A stretch of DNA of 14,444 bases from the NCBI GenBank assembly GCA_027382625.1, contig JAJKFJ010024448.1:1-14444 (forward strand), written 5' to 3'. Numbering within the stretch: position 1 is the first letter of the stretch; each line of letters begins with the position of its first letter. This document shows positions 1-6,404 of this stretch, piece after piece. A model generated the notes under the pieces. It was not told the DNA's origin, searched no databases, and was given only the letters and a program-made list of their open reading frames with translations. Source of the DNA: Tetmemena sp. SeJ-2015 (taxonomy: Eukaryota > Ciliophora > Spirotrichea > Sporadotrichida > Oxytrichidae). The position numbers were made by a program, and so were the translations under genes.

Positions 1-858
1 AAAATTCCTCTTCTTAATGCCCAAGACACTTCATATTTTATTAAATAATTTGAATGCACAAAAAACAAGTTAACTGAAATTTACTCTACTGAAATTTAAA
101 CACAGACCAAAGGAAACCAAATATACTGTTGTAAGGATATTAAATAAGAGCTATTATAGATTATCCTTAATCCTGATCCTGTCTTCATATCCATGCTATA
201 ATGACTGACCCTATCGTGTTTTCTAAAGTGTAGAACTAATTGGGTCTGGTTGATTGGGGGCAAGCAGGTATAGAAAACTACATTAATAAGGTTCACAAGT
301 GCAATCACTATTTTTCAATCTGATTTAAAGATTGATGTCTAACCTTTTTGTTGATTGAATGAGGTGTGCAAATAAATTTTGACAAAGGGTAAAGACGAAG
401 AGCTCACTAGAACTTGCCTGAAATACCTCTATCACTTCAGAAATGACAAGGACACGTTTGTTGCTTAACTTCAGACTATTCATAACAAAAAATTAAATAT
501 TTATTATTTGCTATTCTTAGTAATTTTAATCAATGAAAGTTGCGTTAAATGGTACTTTACATGTATTTGTAAGATTAATATTTAACCTTACAGTCTTTCG
601 ATTTTGATCAATTAATAATACTGAAGAATTATTATACAAAATACATTAGAAAAGTAACTTATATTATAGTTTTAGGCAATTCCAAGTATATTGATGTTAA
701 AAAAGTTAGTTATAAGCAGCCACTTTCTCAAGGCTTTTCTGATTGAGATTTAAAAGAAGGATGTCTTAGAGCTTAAGGCGCCAATTTAATTTAAATTCGA
801 GTAATCATATAAAAGGTTTTAACTCTTGACAAAATTAAATAAGAGAATTTTACTCTGA
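1..858 (+). CDS. Gene 0: 3' part of an unidentified protein, three IESs, germline form
   Basis: The frame starting at base 1 is open (TAA/TAG as Gln) with the look of real protein, so the 5' end lies left of the window. MDSs are about 1-176, 205-304, 366-491 and 700-858; the stop is TGA at 856-858. Removing IESs of 32, 67 and 213 bp leaves 546 bases, 181 residues plus stop. Visible stretches include VDWGQAGIENYINKVHKC, ILTKGKDEELTRTCLKYLYH and SSHFLKAFLIEIQKKD. The product looks alpha-helical and soluble, with no membrane segment. I do not recognise the family. It is convergent with gene 1, 271 bp away. The second IES is convincing; the first and third joins are weaker, so the exact residues at those joins are uncertain. 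Confidence 0.7.
173..208. other. IES in gene 0, pointer CTGA
   Basis: CTGA occurs at 173-176 and 205-208; excision removes 32 bp, including the in-frame TGA near 202. The join reads LNPDPIVFSKVQNQ in one frame. The pointer is short, and the two sides both encode a similar DPVF/DPIVF run, so the exact border could shift. Confidence 0.55.
299..371. other. IES in gene 0, pointer GTGCAA
   Basis: GTGCAA occurs at 299-304 and 366-371, in the same codon phase on both sides. Excision removes 67 bp containing TGA stops and joins NKVHKC to KQILTKGK. Confidence 0.87.
487..704. other. Long IES in gene 0, A-tract pointer
   Basis: A runs at 487-492 and 699-704 flank very AT-rich DNA. Aligning five A (487-491 with 700-704) removes 213 bp and gives the natural join TIHNKKLVISSHFLK. 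Aligning all six removes 212 bp and shifts the frame to a nearby stop. An alternative is GCTT at 463-466 and 733-736, also in frame (270 bp). Confidence 0.5.
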
Positions 859-1129
859 CTTGTTAAAAGATACTTAAAATATTTAGTAAATTTGAAAAAT
901 ATTAAAATTTAGAGCTTTCAAACTTTCATTTTATAAAATAAATCTTTTAGATAAGCCTTAATATTTTTTATTTACTGCTCTAAATTTAAAATATTTTATC
1001 ATTTATTTTTAAAGGATGAAAGCAGATTTAAATTTTCTGATAGTTTCTGAAAATTTGGTAAATTTAAAAAGATAATTTGTTTATATTGAATTATAGTATG
1101 TTTATTTCTACAACTCCTACTCAAATTAA
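859..1129. other. Intergenic spacer between convergent genes 0 and 1
   Basis: AT-rich DNA of 271 bp with no coding-like reading on either strand. It holds the 3' flanks of two convergent genes, so a chromosome fragmentation boundary could lie here. I see no conserved motif. Confidence 0.6.
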
Positions 1130-2112
1130 TCAACTTCTATTAGGTGATGCGTCCCCACCGCCTAGTCTTACTCCTTATCCACTAAATGGTCTAAATTACC
1201 CCCTTTATCCGTCTTATTGACCCCTATTTGCTTCTTAATTATTTTTCAATATAAAATATTATAAGACAATTTAATTTAATTAGATTCCTAATCATTTACA
1301 TAATTGGCATTACTACTGCCAGCTGCGTACATAGGCCCTCCTGCTCTCTAATTCTGCTGTTAATTTCTCTAAATCAAAGGAAGAATATAAATATATTTAA
1401 GAAGACTATTATCTTATCCTGATCGATAGTTCGGGTTTTAATTTGAAGGTTAGGAATTCGATTGTGCCGACTGGCCAGTGATTCCAGACATGCAAGGTGC
1501 CATCAAACTTGCAATTCCACCTTGTGATCCCATCCCATTCACTTAATGCATTTATAAGAATAATTTTCATTTAATTGATTGGGTATTGTCAAACATCATA
1601 GCTTTGAACTCTCGATAAGCGTAGAAGGAGCAGATTATTGCGCAAAGGTAGAACACCCCAAAAACCATCATTATTATTACATATGATCCCACATAAGAAT
1701 AAATAAATCCACTTAAGGATTTTTGATTAAATGAATGAATTGTCGAAAGTCTCTCCGAAGACACCTCTTTGGATCAGGAAACCCAGTGAAGCAATTGTAT
1801 GCACTAATTTGTTCCCCAAAATAAGCATGTAGATTATCAACTAACAATAGTTCATCTACGCTATTGCGCAGTAAAGAATTGCTACCGATATCAGCTCCAT
1901 CAATCCACCCATGAAGCTAAAGAACAAGTACATATTTATTCAATAAAGGAAAACTTGTTTATAGTTTAATAATTTAACAAGTAGAAAATTGAAAGTACGA
2001 GATGCACCCCTAACAGAATGTACATTCTTGACTTGAATTTAAGGGCCTTTTGAGTAGGAGGAACTTAAGGCTGCATGCTACCGAATCCTCCGCCGAAAGG
2101 CAATAGACACAT
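1130..2112 (-). CDS. Gene 1: small four-pass membrane protein with Gln/Gly/Asn-rich tail, five IESs
   Basis: ATG is at 2110-2112 (minus strand) and stop TGA at 1130-1132. Removing five IESs (53, 28, 48, 21 and 41 bp) leaves 792 bases, 263 residues. The N-terminus has a Gly-rich PFGGGFGSMQPQ stretch. Four hydrophobic segments follow at about residues 30-48, 52-68, 72-96 and 116-137, the last running into a polar YREFKAMMFDN motif. The C-terminal 110 residues are low-complexity (QRNQQQNQRAGGP, NRGQQDGQRGQ) and look cytosolic and disordered. The layout is that of a small endomembrane protein; I cannot assign a family. The stop is 271 bp from that of gene 0 and the start 178 bp downstream of the gene 2 stop. 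A further 5' MDS cannot be excluded. Confidence 0.82.
1235..1282. other. IES in gene 1, pointer TTAATTA
   Basis: The 7-bp repeat lies at 1235-1241 and 1276-1282. Excision removes 41 bp and joins NDQESNQ to EANRGQQDG with the codon phase preserved across the pointer. Confidence 0.9.
1380..1405. other. Very short IES in gene 1, pointer GAAGA
   Basis: GAAGA lies at 1380-1384 and 1401-1405. Excision removes 21 bp, a multiple of three without TGA, so frame alone does not demand it. It deletes a hydrophobic KYIYIL-like blip from an otherwise polar Gln/Asn tail, giving QDNSLPLIQRNQQQ. Confidence 0.75.
1537..1587. other. IES in gene 1, pointer ATT (border uncertain)
   Basis: A TGA at 1567-1569 interrupts the frame and good coding resumes beyond it. 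ATT at 1537-1539 and 1585-1587 gives AMMFDNGMGSQGG after removing 48 bp. A GATG-type repeat a few bases away is a second in-frame choice, giving AMMGSQGG. Confidence 0.65.
1700..1732. other. IES in gene 1, pointer TAAAT
   Basis: TAAAT at 1700-1704 and 1728-1732. Removing 28 bp joins the third membrane region (FGETFDNSFI) to the fourth (YSYVGSYVIIMM) and corrects a frame change. Without it a TGA near 1775 cuts off the last segment. Confidence 0.9.
1923..1983. other. IES in gene 1, pointer AACAAGTA
   Basis: Eight-bp repeat at 1923-1930 and 1976-1983, same codon phase. Removing 53 bp joins LVLSIFYL to FFSFMGGLMELI, so the first two membrane segments follow on. Confidence 0.95.
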
Positions 2113-2290
2113 GTTTGATGCAATAATATTATTAAATTAAAAATTTAAATATAAACGATTTTACTACATCAGAATCATAAATAACTATATTTATCAGTCA
2201 GCCTCCATTAATAATTTTAGGCCTTCTCTAATTATAGTTCTTATAAATACTATACTTCCTAATGTTATTTGATACGATTTCACAATTAGC
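2113..2290. other. Spacer between gene 2 stop and gene 1 start
   Basis: AT-rich DNA of 178 bp separating two genes on the same (minus) strand. It would hold the gene 2 3' flank and the gene 1 promoter. A minus-strand ATG GAG GCT GAC lies near 2206 and could be part of an unrecognised 5' MDS of gene 1, but I found no in-frame pointer for it. Confidence 0.5.
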
Positions 2291-5200
2291 TCAAAGTTCA
2301 AAACTCTAATCAGTGTGGAGGCCACTCTCCCCGTCACTGCTGTTTACTTTTTCTTCTTCCTCTAATATAACCGAGGCGTTGCCCTGAGCTTTATTTACAC
2401 TAAGAATACTTCCTTCTCTCTTTCTAGATGATGAAGCCTACTTAATTTTAGTGTTCAACCTTTGGAAGGCTTTTGTTTGCTGCTTAGAAATATTTGTGGA
2501 TTCCAAATTAAGATCTACTTGGAATTGATTCACCACTATCTTTGGACCGCCTTCTTCAAAATAGGGTGGCTCATTTTAAAATTAAATGCAAAATTTAAAT
2601 GGTCATCTATCGTACTAAGAGGCTCTTGTAAGTTGATCTGCGTAGTATTTAAGGTTGTAGCTTTGCTTTGAATTTGATTTGTGGAATTTGCTGTGTCCTT
2701 GGAAGTAAATCGATGTCCTAGAAAAGTATTAGGAAGATTGTTTTCACTAAGTTTGCTTATTGGGCATTAAATTCTACAAAAAATTAATGAAAATAAGAAT
2801 AAAGGCTATGTCGATTTAACTCTTGCACCTCACTTAACAATTGTAGCTTGGATGAATCATTTACATATTTTCTTTAATTGAGTATGATTTACATTTACTA
2901 AGACGCTGCTTCTCACTCTCGAGTTGATGTCCGATGATCGATGATCTTTTTGTGGTCTAACTATCTACTCTTGTTTAAGATTAGTGTTATTTTAATCTGA
3001 AAACTTCTCTTCCTCGTGTTATATATATTCTCATTGGTAAGAGAAATGATAAATTATATTATCCACCGTCTTCTGAAACAACCTTTGAAATTAAAAAAAT
3101 TGAAAAGAGACGCTGGTAGTTGTGTGGTCCATCCTAATTGAATATCATCTCAGCTTCTTTTTCACTTATATTTTCAAGGTAAGTATTAGTCTTCTACTTT
3201 TTAATAGTTTTAGCCCCTTCTTCATCGTTAAATATGCTGTAGTCTTTTGATGCTTACTAATAAGCAGGGATATAATCCATATAAAACATTGTCTTTAAAA
3301 TAAGAATAAGTTGTATATAGAGAGAGGATGGCTCTTGAATAATAAGAGTTGAAGGCATGCGATTAGAATTATAGTTGACTTCCTAGTCTTCGATAAACTT
3401 ATATTTTTGCTTTCTCAACTGTCCTACTCTCTAACTAGTCGATTCAACAAGTAGACTTTGATCATTCCCTTACTTAGAGAAAATACTAGGTAGCGCCATA
3501 TTCAAATCTCTTTACAGTACTTAGGAATTAAAAACACTGCTCTGAGCATGCTTTCTTCTTGCTTCACTACTTAACTCACTATTGGTTTAAAGTCTGCTTG
3601 TGGAGTTCTTTTGTGCTTATTTGAGCCCTGACTTTCTACTAGAAGAACTTCCTAACCTCACTTTCGAGTTCTCATTATACCTAAATGCATTTTAAGTACT
3701 CTCTTTAGAGAGAGACTGATTCAGTATATTCTATGATATGTTGAAGATTTCTGTAGTGGGTATCAACTCAGCTTCTCGGTTGAGGCTTTTATTCTTAAAC
3801 TTTTGGTTTATATTTATAGTTGTAATGTTTTAAGGTGTTGCAGTTAAACTAGTCAGACCCGGACTTTTACAAAAATATTTACACTAAGTAAGATTAAGTA
3901 ATTTCATAAAAAATTTGCTCTTTTTGATATCAAGGTACTATAAACTCTTTCTGGCATGGTTATTTTTCAAAGGTCTATTTTGTATATTCAAGCTTATTTA
4001 AGACTACTGAGCTGACATACTGATATTTATATTATCCTAATCAAGCTTTATTTGGCTCTGGGATCGCTGCTGAGGTAGCTAACTTATTTAACCGATGCTC
4101 AAACGCCCTTGGGATGAACCATTTAAAGCTTGCTTAAGCTAAGTGAGAATCGACTCATTCTATTTTTGTAGTTTTGCTATCTGATTTTCATACCTAACCT
4201 TTCCCTTAACTAAAATGTCCAGTTGCTTGAAATCATTATAAATATCTAAGTCATGTGCATAAATGATTAACTTGTCTTTGGTGCTGATCTTATCTTCTTG
4301 CTCTTGAGTACTCCTTCTAAGTTACTCACTCTTCTCTGATAGCAAAATTCTCAGCTTGTTCTCAGAAGATCTTAAAGCAATAACTTCTCTTTGCATCCTC
4401 TCTACTTATCGAGCTAAATCTGCTGCAGATTCATCGAATGCCTGCTGCTATTCATAAATTATAAATTCTACATCCACTTAATTATAGATCATTTTTTTAA
4501 TTTAAACATGGATTGTTATGTAATTTATACTTTGCCATTCGCATCAAAGCTTATTAGAGCACCATTTTCTCCAATAAGGGCTTTTTTAAGTTCATTTATT
4601 TGCATTTTAAGTTTTTGCTTTTGCTACTTTAGATCTTTAATTTTATCCTATAGCTTGCTAGAATACTCAGCTTAGCGTCTTTCCTGCTGGCTGTACTTTC
4701 TCTTTTCTTTAAAATAACTTACTATAAGAGATATACAATTCAAACATACTATATTTAGAGCATTCTTCTTCTAACTGCTACAGTCTCAGCTTCGAAGATC
4801 TGAGTTCTTGAGTTAGTTAGTTTATTACCTTTGAGTGTTCCCCCTCTGAAATTTTCACTAGGTCTTTAGATTACAGCATCTAGATATTTCATATAATTAA
4901 TTTAAAATGCAAGAGTGATATTCTTGAGACTTTTTATTTCTATCTGAAGTTCTAAAATTTTAGTCTGGGCTTCTTTCAATTAATTACCAAGATTGCAAAA
5001 GAAATTTATTCTAACTTATAGGGAAAAAATGTTGAAGATCATGATCTATGATTTTAAGGACTTTCGGCATTTCTATTTTAATATGACTTGGAGTAATAAT
5101 GACAGCTTTGCTCTTATTACTCTCAATATTAGCTTAGCGGGAGGGCTAGTCAAAGCTTTAAAATGGAATGGATTATTTCATACAAGATATTTATGAAACA

Positions 5201-6103
5201 TATTTTGAATGTCAAGGAAGGAATTGATCTCAGAGTTATCCTGTTTTTCTAGACTCGATGACACTTTTTAATTAGCTGATTTTTAATTGGAAGCAATATT
5301 TTAATAGGAAGAGTCTTATTGTATGTTTTTACTTTAAGAAGTGGATTATTTTCTTTTGCTCATCAAAATCTCACTTTACGAAGGACCTTACTTCGTGGAT
5401 GTTAATAAGTCGCTAGGGTTTTTGCCAATTAATAACTATTGTTGCTGGGAGAAAAATACTGAAGTTTGAACACCATATGGACTCAAACTGGAGCTATCAT
5501 CAATAATGAGTAATAAATATAGTAGTATCTAAAGAGATATCAAGACTTTGCAATTTACTCGCTTCTTATTAATTAGTTAGGGAGTGTCCATTATTCTAGT
5601 TGCTTATTTGATATGCAATTAATGCCTTATAAATACAGCAAATCAATAAAATTTTTGTTGATAGGAGAAAACACGAGAATACATGTAGAGCTTCCTCAAA
5701 GCCTCCTCTGGTTGCTATCTCGGGCTAGCCTCTTGGGACTTGTATCCTGTGGGTTGTCTTAAGTAGATAAGAGGCTTTTTCTTTTTAGTTAGAGTTTTGT
5801 TGTTAAGCTTCTAAGTATCGGATATTTTGGAGGCCTGAGTGTGAAATTATTTTTGGCCCAGCTACTCTGGGACTAGGCTCTCGAATAAGTAATCAGCCGG
5901 CTTTTGTAAAGACGCAAGTTAAGTATTTAGCTCTTCATTATAAATTATTATAATTTAATGCATATAAGAAAAATATACTATTCAATTCTTTCGAGTAAAT
6001 TACTATTCTCAATTTAAAGAGTGTGAGTTTTGGCATGCGCTTCGTCAAATTAAATCTAAAGTATTTAAAAATGATATTGTATAACTTATATTATTAAAAT
6101 CAT
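2291..6103 (-). CDS. Gene 2: large coiled-coil protein, about 1000 residues, about 14 IESs
   Basis: Stop TGA is at 2291-2293 (TDQSFEL then stop). Coding can be followed continuously from about 5490 to the stop through twelve IESs, four of them multiples of three. The part from about 5000 to 4090 encodes heptad-like coiled coil, for example LKEAQTKILELQIEIKSLKN, LQQLEEECSKEKRKY and QQKQKLKMQINELKKAL. It is followed by a long Ser/Asn/Gln-rich, probably disordered region and an acidic end (VILEEEEKVNSSDGES). No membrane segment, signal peptide or catalytic motif is visible; a structural or scaffold protein is the likely type, but I do not recognise the family. The 5' end is uncertain: a start at 6103 with TCGA and AACAC pointers gives 1016 residues, while a start at 5938 with a GCTATC pointer gives 991. 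Both totals are multiples of three. Confidence 0.8.
2573..2596. other. IES in gene 2, pointer ATTT (20 bp)
   Basis: ATTT at 2573-2576 and 2593-2596. Excision removes only 20 bp and joins STIDDHLN to EPPYFEEGGPK, correcting the frame. It is the shortest IES in the window. Confidence 0.8.
2755..2807. other. IES in gene 2, pointer GCT
   Basis: The frames of SEVQELNRH and KLSENNLPNTF differ, so about 50 bp of AT-rich DNA must go. GCT at 2755-2757 and 2805-2807 does this in phase. The pointer is only 3 bp, so the border may move. Confidence 0.65.
2859..2894. other. IES in gene 2, pointer ATTTACAT
   Basis: Eight-bp repeat at 2859-2866 and 2887-2894 in matching codon phase. Removing 28 bp joins SSVLVNVN to DSSKLQLLSEV. 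Confidence 0.93.
3024..3060. other. IES in gene 2, pointer TATATT
   Basis: TATATT at 3024-3029 and 3055-3060. Removing 31 bp discards an in-frame TGA and joins SEDGGQY to IQHEEEKFSDQ. Confidence 0.85.
3074..3105. other. Short in-frame IES in gene 2, pointer TGAAA
   Basis: TGAAA at 3074-3078 and 3101-3105. The 27 bp removed are a multiple of three without a stop; the case rests on the T/A-rich insert, the repeat and the smoother join HNYQRLFSEDGGQ. A third TGAAA copy lies inside the insert. Confidence 0.62.
3279..3319. other. In-frame IES in gene 2, pointer ATATA
   Basis: ATATA at 3279-3283 and 3315-3319. The 36 bp removed would encode a hydrophobic blip (IQLILILKTMFY) in a polar region. After excision the reading is QEPSSLYMDYIPAYQQ. 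Confidence 0.8.
3866..3916. other. Probable in-frame IES in gene 2, weak pointer
   Basis: An AT-rich insert encodes an unlikely FFMKLLNLTQCKYFC stretch inside a Ser/Gln-rich region. TTT at 3866-3868 and 3914-3916 removes 48 bp to give DIKKSKSPGLTSL; longer A/T runs allow neighbouring borders. Confidence 0.5.
4498..4527. other. IES in gene 2, pointer TAATTTA (23 bp)
   Basis: Seven-bp repeat at 4498-4504 and 4521-4527, same codon phase. Removing 23 bp joins SFDANGKVQI to KKMIYNQVDVEF and avoids a TGA near 4488. Confidence 0.92.
4708..4757. other. IES in gene 2, pointer TTTA
   Basis: TTTA at 4708-4711 and 4754-4757 in phase. Removing 46 bp gives an unbroken coiled coil, LQQLEEECSKEKRKYSQQE. 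Confidence 0.85.
4883..4922. other. IES in gene 2, pointer GATATT
   Basis: GATATT at 4883-4888 and 4917-4922. Removing 34 bp shifts the reading to a clear coiled-coil frame, IEIKSLKNIQMLQSKDLVK. The unshifted frame stays open but looks poor. Confidence 0.92.
4989..5039. other. IES in gene 2, pointer AAGAT
   Basis: AAGAT at 4989-4993 and 5035-5039. Removing 46 bp of AT-rich DNA joins VLKIIDHDL to GNQLKEAQTKIL, the start of the coiled coil. Confidence 0.92.
5149..5215. other. IES in gene 2, pointer GTCAA
   Basis: GTCAA at 5149-5153 and 5211-5215. Removing 62 bp, with an in-frame TGA, joins DNSEINSFLD to QPSRQANIESNK. Confidence 0.9.
5469..5674. other. IES near the 5' end of gene 2, border ambiguous
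   Basis: About 200 bp of AT-rich DNA with stops separates two coding stretches. AACAC at 5469-5473 and 5670-5674 joins LYMYSRV to QTSVFFSQQQQ in one frame. GCTATC at 5493-5498 and 5714-5719 gives an alternative in-frame join, RLARDSSSLSPYG, from the overlapping frame. An IES is near certain; its borders are not. Confidence 0.55.
5881..5994. other. Possible first IES of gene 2, pointer TCGA
   Basis: TCGA at 5881-5884 and 5991-5994 would remove 110 bp of very AT-rich DNA and join IENSNLLE to SLVPEQLGQK. If gene 2 starts at the ATG at 5938 instead, this IES does not exist. Confidence 0.42.
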
Positions 6104-6404
6104 TGAGTTAATTACAATTCAGGAATATGGGTAAATATAAAGAAAATAATTTTAAGTTAAGATTATAAGAAAGATGTTAATTTAATTAAATTGATTAGCC
6201 TTATCTAGAGTTAAGAATTAGCTCAATTTGAATAGCTTTTTAAAATTTTTAAGGGATTATATTGGAATATTTAATATATATTATGGTATTTTATCGAAAA
6301 TTAAATTCCAAAATGTCTTTATGATGAAATTAATGCCATATTTTTTCAACTAAACAACCATTTATCTTTATTTTTAGAGTGAATTCAGTATGGAATTTTA
6401 ATTC
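6104..6404. other. Spacer between gene 3 stop and gene 2 start
   Basis: About 300 bp of AT-rich DNA between two minus-strand genes, with long A/T runs and no coding-like reading that I can support. It should hold the gene 3 3' flank and the gene 2 promoter. If gene 2 starts at 5938 the spacer is longer. Confidence 0.5.

Noticed and set aside
4720..4753. A 7-bp repeat TACTATA (4720-4726 and 4747-4753) as pointer.
   Set aside because: The join leads to a TGA in the coiled-coil region. The 4-bp TTTA pair around it keeps the frame and the heptads.
5499..5649. An 8-bp repeat ATCAATAA (5499-5506 and 5642-5649) as pointer of the gene 2 IES.
   Set aside because: The copies are in different codon phases and joining them produces an immediate TGA. 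Shorter repeats nearby give in-frame joins.
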